Shown one piece after another: positions 40,969 through 52,000 of a DNA stretch of 64,000 bases. The first letter of the stretch is position 1; each line of letters opens with the position of its first letter. The translations under genes and the position numbers were made by a program. This DNA is from Paraescarpia echinospica (lineage: Eukaryota > Annelida > Polychaeta > Sabellida > Siboglinidae): NCBI GenBank assembly GCA_020002185.1, contig CM034543.1, positions 7,364,000-7,427,999 of the forward strand, given 5' to 3'. The notes below the pieces were generated by a model. The model worked only from the letters and a program-made list of their open reading frames with translations, was not told the DNA's origin and did no database searches.

Positions 40969-41437
40969 TATTCAACTGTGCTTTTTGCATGTGTTGTTGA
41001 CGAACGCACATTATTAAACAACTAATCAACTTTCATATACGCTTGTATCATTCGTCAATAAAACACGTGTGCACTCGTATACTCTTGTGTTTCGTTAGTT
41101 CTTTCATACACGTACATTCATACACAACTAATACCTCTCTACACTCCTCGTTATCATTAAAAACCTAATCAACTTTCAAACTGTGGTTTTTACCAGTTAT
41201 TCCCTTAGTACTAATTCTTCATACATACATACATACATACATCACATGTTTTAAAGTTCGAGTATGTTTTAAAGTCCGAGTCGCTAGATGGCACTACGGA
41301 CGCTTAGGTACACTTCTTTCCGCTAGGAGGCATAGGTCACGTGACTACTCACTTTGCTCAGGGGGGCGGCTTTCGAAACCTCCCTAATATCGCTTAAACT
41401 CCTCAGGATGCTCATCCAAATGTGCGAGCATACTACT

Positions 41438-41443
41438 TTCGTC
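41438..41443. other. 6-bp target duplication TTCGTC, right
   Basis: Partner of 36343-36348. Confidence 0.9.
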
Positions 41444-41524
41444 ACTTGTCTCGGCGGTCCCAGTCGGCCGGCGGGCGTACGCCTTGCCGAGGCAAGCGCG
41501 TTCTATGTGGTTCACGTTCTTGCA
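41444..41524 (-). pseudogene. gypsy 1 gag remainder between two insertions
   Basis: An 81-bp island of gypsy coding sequence. On the - strand it begins with the second half of a zinc knuckle (CKNVNHIERAC, completing C-x2-C-x4-H-x4-C with the sequence at 45291) and runs to the 6-bp duplication of the inverted-repeat element. It proves that both larger elements were inserted into the same gypsy frame. Confidence 0.85.
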
Positions 41525-41725
41525 TTTAACAAGATTTAACAAGATTGCCATCCAGAGAATTAACTCTAGATGGCAGGTGGACAAGGAAGCCCTTTGGCTT
41601 ATCTAGAGTCCAACCCTTTTATTTAACAAGATTTAACAAGATTGCCATCCAGAAAATTACTCTGGATGGCAGGTGGACAAGGAAGCCTTTTGGCTTATCG
41701 AGAGTCCAATACTTTTTACATATAT
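41525..41725 (-). repeat. duplicated CR1 3' tail, 2 x about 100 bp
   Basis: Two tandem copies of the 3' end, each with ttaacaagatttaacaagat, a self-complementary segment around ccatccag...ctggatgg, and gacaaggaagcc. The tail probably serves as the recognition end for reverse transcription, judging from CR1 biology. Confidence 0.8.
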
Positions 41726-42102
41726 CCAGCCCTTCTGAGGTATGTGTCGATTTTATTTTTAAACATATTCACACTACTAGCACCCACACAATCATCAGAT
41801 AATCTGTTCCATTCATTCACAGTCCTTTGTGAAAATGAGAACTTTCTCACGTCTAATCTACACTGCTCCTTTACTAATGTAACTTCATGTCCTCTAGTCT
41901 TTCTATCTTTCTTAACTGAAAAAAACATATTTCTATCAATATTTTCATAACCATTCAATATTTTAAACACTTCTATCTGATCTCCTCTCAATCTCCTGGT
42001 CTCTAGTGTTGTTAAACCACATTCTTTTAGGCGTTTTTCATAACTAAGATCCCTCAGTTTTGGTATCATTTTAGTCGCTCTCCTCTGTACTCTTTCTAGC
42101 AT
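41716..42102 (-). pseudogene. CR1 polyprotein C-terminal region
   Basis: The - strand frame carries the widespread LINE C-terminal pattern around RRATKMIPKLRDLSYEKRL and ending FKNKIDTYLRR. It is separated from the RT part by frameshifts and stops around 42110-42300. Confidence 0.8.
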
Positions 42103-42306
42103 ATCTATGTCCTTCTTGCGGTATGGCCTCCACGCTTGTATACAATATTCTAAATGAGGCCTAACTATTGTTTTGTACAGCGGTATTATTAGTTCTTTTT
42201 TCTTTATATGCTATATTTCGCCTAATCAATCCAAGGATTTGATTTCCCTTTGAAGCTGCAATTCCACACTGCTCTGAAACCTTCATGTCAGCACTAATTG
42301 TCAGCC

Positions 42307-43432
42307 CTAAGTCTTTTCTTTTACAGTAGTACTTAGTACAGTTCCCCCCATTGTATATTCTACATATTCGTTCCCATGTCCTGTGTGGAGGCATTTACAT
42401 TTCCCAAAATTGAACAACATTTGCCACTTTTCAGACCATTTGATCAACCTGTCAAGATCATCTTGTAAATGCTGTCTATCCCCATCACTTTTAATCCTTC
42501 TAAACACTTTTGTATCATCTGCAAATTTCAACACCTTGCTAGCTATATCATCGTCCAAATCGTTTATATATATATTAAGAATAATATAGGTTCCAGTACT
42601 GATCCCTGTGGAACCCCACTCAAAACTGATTTCCACTTTGAAGCCTCCCCCATCAACAACTACCCGTTGTCTTCTGTCAATCAGCCATTTTTCTATCCAG
42701 TTAATTATACCATTTCCTATGCCACGGGCCTTTAGTTTAAGCAGTAATCTTTGATGTGGCACTTTGTCGAAAGCTTTTTGAAAATCTAAGTAGATGATAT
42801 CTACTGGTGATCCATCATCTACCCACTTAGTGATATCTTCCAAAAACATAACATATTTGTTAAGCATGACTCGCTTTTAGAAACCCATGTTGAGATGGGT
42901 TTATCAAGTTATGTTTAACAAGAAAATCCACCATGTGATCTTTAATTAGTCTTTCTAATAATTTACAAATCACTGATGTTAAACTACTGGTCTATAGTTC
43001 TTGACTTGTTTCTCGAACCTTTTTAAATAACGGTATAATGTTTGTCTTTCCATTCTAAAGGAACCACTCCCTCTTCTAATGACAAGTTGAAAACTGTTGC
43101 GGTATGCTAATTTGTTCTACAATTTCCACTAGTAGTTTGGGTGGAATACCATCCACTCCAGGTGATTTATTTTCCTTCATAGCCCTAATTTTCTACCATT
43201 TCTGGGGTTACAATTAACTGTCTTAAATAGTCTGATTCTGCCCCTTGAACTTAGCCTCTGGTACTGGCAGTGAACTAGTGTCTTCTCTGGTAAACACTGA
43301 ACTAAAATACTCATTTAGGTCTTCTGCCATTAAGAATCCTTCTGATATTATATTTCCAGCACTATCTTCTAGAGGACCGACCTTATCCTGAACTTTCTGT
43401 TTGCTTCGAACATATAAAACTCTTGCTGTCAT
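42307..43432 (-). pseudogene. CR1 reverse transcriptase, frameshifted
   Basis: RT motifs on the - strand: DIIYLDFQKAFDKVPH, then FADDTKVF with the catalytic aspartates, and CKCLHTG. An N-terminal RT segment (EDLNEYFSSVFTRED) lies at 43223-43432. At least two frame breaks between 42870 and 43220 separate the two parts, so no working enzyme is expected. Confidence 0.85.
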
Positions 43433-44086
43433 GTTTTATATTACAAGCTAATTTATGTTCATAGCTTCTCTTTGAATTTCTAATTTCAGCTGTAGCTTTT
43501 TAGTGCTTCTTTATAAATGTTGTAGTCTTCGTCATTTCCAGTACGTCTATATGACTTCCACATCATTTGTTTATACTTAATTTTTCTAATGGCTTCTTTC
43601 GATAAGTATTTCTTTCTGGTCCGTTTCCTTGTTTTTGAAGGAACAAATTTATCTACGATGCACTCTATTTCATTCTTTTAAGATATTCCAGCATTCTGTT
43701 GCTGTCTTATTCTTCAGTGTATTATTCCAGTCTATCTTTGCTAAATATTTCCTCATTTCCTTATATCTTCCTTTGTGGAAATTTCTCCTGAACTGCTTTT
43801 TATTATTTTTCTTTCTGATTTTACTTTGATGGTAAAATGTATCTGGTTGTGATCACTACTTCCCAGAGGCTCACATATTTAACATTGTCAACTAATTCAT
43901 TCTGTGAGGACAAAACTAAGTCTAACACATTCTCTCCCTGGTTGGTTCTAGCACATGTTGAGAAAGGAAACTATCTTGTACTAAAACTAAAACTGGTCCT
44001 CACTACCCATACTCTGTAGAGATTTCCATTTTATATGCCCATGGTTAAAATCCCCATAATAACACAGTCCCGTTTGCTCACTTCCC

Positions 44087-44398
44087 TTATAGCGTTTTGT
44101 ATTTTTCATTCTCTTCTATGCTTATGTTTGGACTTCGATAAACTAATCCAACCGTTAACGTTGAGTTTCCTGTAACTATGTTACACCAAACAGCTTCTTC
44201 GCAATCTGCTTCTCTGTCTAATTTTATTTCATAAGCCTGGATAGATTCTTTAATATATAAATAACTCCATCCCCTTCTTCCTATTCTATCTTTCCTAAAC
44301 ATTACATATCCTGTCAGTCCCAATTCGGCATCTGATATATCGGTGGTTGCCCATGATTCGGTTATACCTATTATGTGAGGGTCAATATCTTCTACCAT
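44087..44398 (-). pseudogene. CR1 endonuclease remnant
   Basis: The - strand frame resembles the apurinic-type endonuclease of LINEs: IIGITESWATTD near its start, then LTVGLVYRSPN. It is isolated by stops on both sides. Between 43433 and 44086 only broken frames of the same domain and its linker to RT can be expected; I see no intact motif there. Confidence 0.8.
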
Positions 44399-44743
44399 AA
44401 TGTTTAGTTCATTTCTTTTGTTTACTATACTCCTTGCATTTAAACAAACACATTTATACCAGCTTCAGAACAGTTTTCCAGACTGTTCTTTGCTGAATTA
44501 TTTTGCTGCCTTTATCTATGCCTCCAGTTTCAGGCTTCTCTGCGAGTCCCCCTGCGAATTTAGTTTAAATAGATGCAACCTGTCCCACTGTCAACAGATC
44601 GCAGCAGATTCTCTGAGAATACTGCTGCCCCTTTCCACTTAGATGGAGGCCATCTCTCATGTACACTTCTCCCAACATCCTACCATCTGTCCACCATCCC
44701 ACCATTCCATTACCTTCCTCACCACTCTTCTTTTAGCTTCCTA

Positions 44744-45290
44744 CTAGATGTCTGTACTTGAACTATCCCAGTTGTTCTCCTTGTCTATTTGTCCCAACGT
44801 GTACCCTCCCCTGTCACCATTGTTTGTCCCAACACATTGTACTAGTATAGACCCTCCCTTGCCATGCCCCAATACCTTCTCTAACCTTTCGGTCACATGC
44901 TCTATCCTAGCCCCCGGTAGACATACAACAACGTCCTTCCCCTCGCATATAGTCTTGTCTGTTTTTCTCAGAATTGAATCGCCCATAAACACTCTCTCTT
45001 TTCTCTTTGCCCCCTCAGTCACTGCCTCGGAGTAGCTCCTCCGGTTTGCATATGTCTGGTTGTTGTCTTTTCCTCTTGTCGTCTTCTCTCCTGTCACATT
45101 CTCTTCCATTCCCTTCTTTCCTGTCGTGTTTTCTCTTGTCCCCTTTCCTCCTGTCATCTTCTCTTCTAGCACATTTACTCTCACTTCCTTTCGTCCCTTC
45201 TTCTTTCCTCCCATCACATTTTCTTCTCTCCTCTCCCGTCCCTTTTCCCCGGCTACCTCCTTCACTACGGTCACTTTCTCCCCTGTCACC
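44744..45290 (-). pseudogene. CR1 ORF1/esterase segment fused to gypsy gag frame
   Basis: The frame continues from gypsy gag without a stop across the insertion border at about 45290. The CR1 part starts with Gly/Glu/Lys-rich repeats (GEKVTVVKEVAGEKG) and then has the esterase-like motifs GDSILRKTD, VCLPGARIEHVTERL and GTNN. The gag-CR1 fusion is an accident of insertion. Confidence 0.75.
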
Positions 45291-46309
45291 TTACCACATC
45301 GCTTGCCGTACGCTGGGCATTGGCTTCTCCTTATGCTCCACGGCGGGTTCTTACCGTGGCCCTTCTCCGCGCAGAACCAACACAATGCCGTGGGGTCGAA
45401 CGTATGTTCGGGCTTCGGATCAGGTATCGGCTTAGTTGTCGCCGCGCCCCTGGTTCGCACTTCATGTTGCTTATTGCGGCGGTATGTACTACTCGCCGCG
45501 TTCACACTCGGGGTATCCAGCAGGCGCGATGCCGATCGCTTGCCTGACTCACGCGCCTCGACGAACTTAATCATCTCCTCGATCTTCATCTTTTGGTTCT
45601 GGTCGCTTATCAAATCCAACTGAATCTCGTCGTCCACGATACCGCGAGCGAGTACGTCGCGCAATATCTCGTCGGCGAAGTCGACCATCTCGTCGCACTC
45701 TGCTTTGGTGCACTTGATTCGGTAATCACAGGTGTCAGCTTGACCCTTGATTCGGGCGTAGAATGATCGAATTTGTTCCTCGCGTCCCTGGCGCATGTCA
45801 TGTAATGCGTACCGTGCCACCATGATGTTCTAACTGCGTACCGCGAGTGCCTTCATCGCCGCTAACACGTTTACCTCGGTGCCTCCGACCATGGAACCTC
45901 CGTTTGAACGAGTGAGGTCCCGTCTCAGTTCGTCATCACAACACTCCAATAGCTGAACAACGATGTCGTCTCCCCGGAGGCGTGTGCCGTCTCGATATTC
46001 GCCCCACCTGGTTTCAAAGTATGCCCGGGTTTCTGACGTACCAGCTAACGATACGGTAGGGCGTTTGAGCTTTTCCATTTTCCCACCAGGTGTCGCCGCG
46101 GCATGAATCGAGTGTGTCAACCCATGAATCTTTAGGAGCTCGACTACTATTGCAGCGTCGTCGTTCCGTGATACGTGATCACATCCTGGGAATGGACACG
46201 CAACCTCAATCACCATGTTTGCAGTGTTATCTGGCTCTAGACAGTTGAATGGCAGAGTCCGTAGGGCTTCAATGTTATCAATAGTTGCGCAGCTTGCTGT
46301 CGCTGCCAA
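45291..46309 (-). pseudogene. gypsy 1 gag, one premature stop
   Basis: A - strand frame of about 340 codons with an in-frame TAG near 45833. It includes a capsid-like helical region and a cysteine/histidine knuckle region starting CWFCAEKGHG near 45380. The next knuckle is cut by the CR1 insertion. No ATG opens the frame at its far end; the first ATG in frame lies at about 46216. Confidence 0.8.
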
Positions 46310-46497
46310 CAGTTTCCGACGGTTTCCGACGATTTCCGACGGCTGTCGACGGCTGCCGACGGCTGCCGACGGATTCTAGCGGCTGCAGACGGCTGCTGAT
46401 GGCTGCCGACGGTATTCAGTAAATTTGTCTATTTACCAGTTTCTCTATCGAATAGCCGTCCCGTACTTATCTACGCCGTCTCAGCAGTGTTTGATTA
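46310..46497 (-). other. gypsy 1 leader with 10-bp GC repeats
   Basis: Between the 5' LTR and gag. Holds degenerate direct repeats of ccgacggctg type (about 46315-46415). I could not match a primer-binding site next to the LTR. Confidence 0.6.
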
Positions 46498-46686
46498 TAA
46501 AGAAGAACGAAGTTCTCTTGCATTTAATCACGTATTTAATAGTAAATCCGGTCTAATGATACAATAATCAAACAAGCTGTTACTGGTGTGGTGGAATACA
46601 GTCAATCGCGGCCCGGAGGCTTCCGGTTACGGGGAGCGTCTATTGTAGATCTGTAAGTAGTAAGCGGGAGTGTTCATTATTTCCTA
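46498..46686 (-). repeat. 5' LTR of gypsy element 1
   Basis: 189 bp, matching 33084-33272 without a difference that I can find. Flanked on the outside by AAATT (46687-46691). Confidence 0.9.
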
Positions 46687-46820
46687 AAATTGAGTGTGAA
46701 TTGTTGAAATTACATCATGGTTGAAATTACATCTTCTTGATAAGCTTTGAGATGCGACGCTTTGTCATAACTAAAGCACATTACAGGCATCAGCAGAATT
46801 CAAAATGTTTTGTATCTTAC

Positions 46821-46918
46821 TTATAATGCTGGTCCTTGGAGAAATGCCAGCTCTCCGCAGTGAAGCATTGGGATGAGCACTGTGTGAGCTCTTTCAGAGC
46901 GAATTCGGCATTCTCCAC
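46821..46918 (-). other. weak candidate exon, unknown protein
   Basis: On the - strand an open stretch lies between an acceptor-like caaaaggcag and a donor gtaaga. It encodes 33 codons including QCFTAESWHFSKDQHY. No partner exon was found and the pyrimidine tract is poor, so this stays a suggestion. Confidence 0.2.
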
Positions 46919-47061
46919 CTGCCTTTTGTCAGGAAGTTACCAGGTCAGAATCCTGAAAATCGTCCTATCACCTCGCAAGCCAAGGGACTCGTGTTTCGTG
47001 TTTGACGACTCCCTAGTCCACTAAAATATAAAGATATACCGCTATCCATGTTTTGTTCTTA

Positions 47062-47110
47062 CTGTGTGTGTGTGTGTGTATGGGCGCGTGCGCGCGCGCG
47101 CGCGCGTGTG
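47062..47110. repeat. GT/CG microsatellite
   Basis: (GT)n followed by (CG)n. The rest of 46692-47520 holds no further supported feature. Confidence 0.85.
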
Positions 47111-47520
47111 TGTTCTAGATCTGGGAAATACCATAAATTGGCCTTTTCCAGGGAAAGTATGCGCGGCATTATAATTTATTACCAGCAGACGGACACTGCT
47201 CTTTGTTGTCGTCAAGTGGCATTAGTAATTTGGAGAACACGGAGATCTCATTGGCCTACAATTCGTTTTGGTTAAACTGGATTAGCGAAGAGAGCTGGCA
47301 ACCTCCCCATGTTCACAACATTAATTTCTTGTGAGAGGTTTAGCTGATTGATCTCACCAAAATATGTGCAATATAGTCCATCTTTATAATAAATGTATGG
47401 CATCTATATCTGACATCGTCACCTGACATTTTGGTATACAGCGGTTCTTCCCCTTTCCCTTTCCAAGAAAATGATGATTAGCTCTTACTTCGAACACACA
47501 ATGAAATGCTGTCCCCTGTG

Positions 47521-47525
47521 ATAGC
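47521..47525. other. target-site duplication ATAGC, left
   Basis: ATAGC abuts the left LTR of gypsy element 2 and is repeated at 52507-52511. Confidence 0.9.
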
Positions 47526-47686
47526 TGTCGTAGTATTACGCGCTTTAGTATGACCTCATTATACTAGAGGTTAGAGTTCAGTTGTTCACGTGTTGGGCTT
47601 TGATTAAACATCCATTCCTTCTAACGTGTCTTGTAGTAAACTGTCATATAATGGCTATTATCAGTACATCCAAAAACACAACAACA
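47526..47686 (+). repeat. 5' LTR of gypsy element 2
   Basis: 161 bp, TGTCGTAGTATT to CACAACAACA, with canonical TG...CA tips. Confidence 0.95.
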
Positions 47687-47704
47687 TGGTGGCAGCGACG
47701 AGAA
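47687..47704 (+). other. primer-binding site of gypsy element 2
   Basis: TGGTGGCAGCGACGAGAA starts directly after the LTR; TGG at this spot pairs with the CCA end of a tRNA. I cannot say which tRNA. Confidence 0.65.
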
Positions 47705-48123
47705 CAAACTAAGGGCGGCGGTAACGTATTGACCCTGAAATCGTGAACTTTGAATCAACTGATGAGTGAAAAATATGTCTTTATTCGCCGTGCCTGAAAT
47801 TTGTTCAAAAGAATGACGTCACTCGACAGCCGCGTCGGGATCAAAGGTCACGTCACATGCAAATGGACAGCTACGTGTAAACAACAGAGACATTCAGCCT
47901 TCTGTAATTTTTGCCGGGACTCATAAAAGCGGTCTGGCTGGCTAGCAATTGAACACTGTTGCAGTCTGTTGTTATAGCAAGGCATATAACCCATATTGCC
48001 ATACTTATAACTGACCGGGGCTCATTAAAGCAGCCTGGCTGGTAGTTTTAAGTTACACAGTTTATAAGACACACAACTAACACGCTACTAGTAGGCGCGA
48101 ATTGGTTAACAACAACAGCGAAC

Positions 48124-49036
48124 ATGGATCACGTACCAAGAATGGATTGGTCAGTGGAAAATCAAGCAGTAACATTCAAGTTATTTAAACAACGACTTGA
48201 ATTTTACTTCAAAGCAAAGCGAATTGAGGAAGGAGAACAAGTAGTACACATTCCACTACAAGTCGGCGATGAAGGACTACGCCGATACAACTCTTGGAGC
48301 CTCACAGAAGAGGAAAGGAAAGATCCTACCAAGATATTCGCCAAATTCGTTGAACAACTTGAGCCGTGTGAGAACTATCGCATCAGCCGGTTACGACTTA
48401 TGCACTACCGTCAAAGGCCAGAAGAAAACTTAGATTGTTTCATAAACAGATGCAAGTTGCTAGCTCTGAAATGCGAGTTTCGAGATAACGAATTGAATGA
48501 GCGACTCATTGAACTGATCATAGCTGGTACGCCAATTCCTGATTACCAGAAGGAATTGCTTGGAAAAAACAAGAATGGACGAAGCAATTCAGTTGGGACG
48601 AGCGTATGAAGCGAGTGCTTCCCACGTCCAGCAGATTCGTGACATGGGAACAGTGGCGACAACTGCGATGCATAGCTTCAGACGTGGTGCAAACTCATCC
48701 GGCAAATGTCGCAACTGTGGTCAACAACACCCATTCAAACCGCGTGAAAGTTGTCCAGCGTTTGGAGTCAAGTGCAGAGCGTGCGGCAGAATGAACCACT
48801 GGGCGAAATGTTGTCTGACTAAGAAAAAACAGCATGCCAACAACATCACGCCACATCAGTGCGGACGTTCGAAATCCAGGAACAGGAACGAGCATCGGCA
48901 ACGACAACATTCGAATGCAAACGAGAAGTCAATTCATAAAATGCGTTCCAATGCACAGAACACTGACACACTTGAACAGTCATTTGATGCACTCAGTTTT
49001 CATGATGTGAAGGTGTCAGCAATGTGTCTCGGGTAA
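48124..49036 (+). pseudogene. gypsy 2 gag, frameshifted
   Basis: Starts at the ATG at 48124 (MDHVPRMDWSVENQAV) and continues in a second frame after an indel in the aaaaaac run near 48570. Two zinc knuckles follow: CRNCGQQHPFKPRESC, in which the spacing is extended, and CRACGRMNHWAKCC, a standard C-x2-C-x4-H-x4-C. A TAA at 49034 now separates gag from the protease frame, which lies in the same register. Confidence 0.88.
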
Positions 49037-52000
49037 TATAATCGCGACGAAGCCTATGCGCAGGTGCAAATTAAACTGAGCAATCGTCCTGGCATCCACA
49101 ATTTGAGCCTGAAAGTGGACACAAGCGCACAAGGCAATATACTTCCACTGCGAACATTTCGACGCATGTATCCCGACAAGTTAAATGCTGAGGGGTTCCC
49201 CGTTGATTACATCGTCGCAGCAGCAAGAGGCGCACGATTGACGGCGTACAATGGCACGTCCATCACATGCCATGGCGTGGTTAACATTTCATGCAGCTAC
49301 AACAAGTCGGCATGGGGTGACACTCGGTTCTACATCGTTGATGTAACCGGCCCTGCAGTGATTGGTCTTCAGTCGTGTGAAAAGTTGAAGCTGGTGACTC
49401 TACATTGCACCATCAAGACGCATTCCTCAACAGAAGATAGACCTGCTACGGGACAATCAGCTGTCACGAGCACAGCCTCTATAAACAGCGTTGATGACCT
49501 CACTAGAATGTATCCAGAACAGTTTGACAGAATCGGCTGTTTTCCTGGTGAAGTGAAGTTGGTGGTGGATCCCGCAGTTCCTCCTCGCGTGAATCCTCCA
49601 AGAAAGACACCAATTGCGCTAAAAGATGCTATCAAAAGCAGTCTTGACTCCATGGTGGAAAATGACGTCATACGCAAAGTGCACGAGAATGAGCCAACAG
49701 AGTGGGTCTCAAGCCTGGCATATGCAAAGAAGAAAGATGGGAGCCTAAGAATATGTTTGGACCCCAAGTTCTTGAATCAGGCACTGAAGAAACCGCACCA
49801 CAAAATTCCTACGTTGGAAGAACATAATCACAAGTTCACAGGAGCAAGATATTTCTCCAAACTTGACGCCAAAGCCGGATACTGGGGTGTTCAGCTTCAC
49901 AAGGACTCTCAACTCCTCACTACGTTTCAATCTCCTTACGGTCGATATGCCTTCAAGCGACTTCCATTCGGCTTGTCTGCATCACAAGACATCTTTCAAT
50001 CCAGGATGGACATGATTCTCGAGCAGTGTGATGGAGCAGAGGGAATCGCTGACGACGTGGTGGTTTACGGTGCCACAGAAGATGAACATGACAGAAATCT
50101 TCAACAACTCATGAACATTGCGTCGAGGAACGGGCTTGTCTTCAATTCCAGCAAGTGCCTAATCAAGGAGAGCAGTGTCAGTTTCTTTGGCCTCATCTAC
50201 GGCATCGATGGCATCAAACCTGATCCGGACAGGATCCGCGATCTGCAAGACATACCACCACCTCGAGACAAGAAAGAGCTTCAGCAGTTTCTTGGACTCA
50301 TGACCTTCTTGAGCCCATTCATACCGAACTTGGCTGACGAGGCTTCAATGCTTTGAGATCTACTGAAAGAAGACAGCATATTCATGTGGGAACCGCACCA
50401 TCAAAGTTGCTTCGATGGTCTGAAACATCTTGTCACCTCAAGGTCAAGTCTTCAATACTTCAACGTGTCCAAAACGCCCATATTTCAGACAGACGCTAAT
50501 CTCCTTGGACTTGGCGCGGCGTTACTTCAAGAGAACGAGTCTGGTGTAATCCAACCGGTGGCATACGCATCGAAGAGTCTATCAAGCGCAGAGAAACGAT
50601 ATGCCTGCATTGAGCGAGAGTTGCTAGCCATTGTTTTTGGCACACAACGGTTCCACACATACCTATACGGACGCAAGTTCAAGGTCGTCACGGACCACAA
50701 GCCTCTCGTTGTAGAAAGGTCTTGTCAACTCTCCACCGCGACTACAAAGAATGCACCTCAAACTGCAAGGGTATGACATGGAAGTTGAATACCAACCAGG
50801 AAAGGGCATTGTCCTTGCGGACACACACTCGCGTCTTCCAAGTACGCACAACACGGAAACGATCGACCTTGATGTTCGTGTTGACTTCGTCCGATTCTCT
50901 GATGAACGCATCCAAGAGCTGAGGAACAAGACGAAGGCTGATCCAGTTCTCCAAGCACTCTCCGAAACGATCGTGACTGGATGGCCCGAAACAATAAAGG
51001 AGTTGCCAACTAGCATCCGTTCGTACTGGTCGTTCCGCGATGAACTCTCCGTGGAAGATGGTATCCTATTGAAAGGAACACGAGTCGTCATTCCTGAGAG
51101 CATGCAGACATTCATACTGGAGAAACTACACTACGGTCACCTCGGCATAGAGAAGACGAGACTCAGAGAAAAAGACTCTGTGTATTGGATCAACATCAAT
51201 CGTGACATTGAGACTACAGTCAAGTCGTGTGACATCTGTCAAGAACACCAACCAGCGCAGCAGCACGAGACGCTACAGCCGCACGAAGTACCGAGTAGAC
51301 CTTGGGAAGTGGTTGATACAGACATGTTCTTCTTCAACGACGCAGACTGGCTCATCATTGCGGACTACTATTAAAAATTTCCCATCGTGCGCAAAATGCC
51401 GAAGCCATGTCTAAGCTCAACCGTCGTTTCTGTCACAAAGCAGATCTTCAGCGAGACAGGTGTTCCTATGCGTGTCGTGTCGGACAATGGCCCGCATTTC
51501 GCCAGTGCATGCTACACAGACCTGTCAAAGAAGATGGCATTCCAACACGTAACGTCTTCGCCGAGGTATCCACGCTCAAACGGCTTCATCGAACGCCAAA
51601 TCCAAACCGTGAAGCATGTCATGAAGAAGGCGAGGCAAAGTGGGCAGGATCTCGACTTGGCGCTACTGTGTCTGCGAACAACGCCAATTGACAGCAAACT
51701 TCCAAGTCCAGCAGAGCTCCTCAATGGTCGCAAAGTACAGTCAACTCTTCTGACGAAAATCGTTGACACACACCAAGATCATGACGATATGAGAACGAGG
51801 CTACAAGAGCGACAGGACAAGATGACGTTTCAGCACGATCAACACGCAAGAGATCTCCCGCCTCTGCACAACGGTCAAGCAGTTCGCTTCCGTGATCAAG
51901 ACGGCCGGTGGAGACCTGCGACGGTCCTTGACAAAACACCGAATCCAAGAGCACAAGCACTATCCGAAGAAACAGAAATCAAATCCGAGACAACTCGAGT

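Larger units (their letters stand above)
36349..41437. mobile_element. mirror-image TIR element, Polinton/Maverick-like
   Basis: 5,089 bp. Its tips AGTAGTATGCTCG and CGAGCATACTACT are perfect inverse complements. The two arms (36349 to about 39280, and about 39281-41437) are inverted copies of each other along nearly their whole length, meeting inside a 21-bp tandem array. The arms differ in repeat copy number, in one 42-bp extra block near 36675-36720 and in scattered single bases. A 6-bp target duplication, long terminal inverted repeats and 5'-AG tips with an AGT repeat are reported traits of Polinton/Maverick elements. No polymerase B, integrase, ATPase or protease gene remains, so it would be non-autonomous. 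The element assignment is inference; the TIRs and duplication are seen directly. Confidence 0.75.
41525..45290 (-). mobile_element. CR1-type LINE inserted in gypsy 1 gag
   Basis: Read leftward: a charged Gly/Lys/Glu-rich ORF1 part and a GDSI esterase-like segment (GDSILRKTD, GTNN) at 44744-45290; an endonuclease remnant (IIGITESWATTD) at 44087-44398; reverse transcriptase with FADDT at 42307-42867; the C-terminal region at 41716-42102; then a 3'UTR with two 100-bp repeats and (atttaacaag)n-type ends. The esterase-endonuclease-RT order and short terminal repeats fit the CR1 group. No clear target duplication is visible, which is common for CR1. Confidence 0.85.
33084..46686 (-). mobile_element. 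Ty3/gypsy element 1, defective, with nested insertions
   Basis: A 13.6-kb composite reading leftward. In element order it has: 5' LTR 46498-46686, leader, gag 46309-45291, a CR1 insertion 41525-45290, a short gag remainder 41444-41524, a 5.1-kb inverted-repeat element 36349-41437, pol 36342-33372, a polypurine tract and the 3' LTR 33084-33272. The LTRs look identical over 189 bp and AAATT flanks the whole. The element's own sequence is GC-rich compared with the AT-rich host. Pol lacks the reverse transcriptase core and integrase is frameshifted, so this copy cannot move on its own. Confidence 0.93.

Noticed and set aside
36349..41437. Palindrome as a simple chimeric-read artefact
   Set aside because: The arms differ in repeat numbers, one 42-bp block and single bases, and the whole is flanked by an exact 6-bp duplication that leaves an intact gypsy frame. 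Not fully excluded without raw reads.
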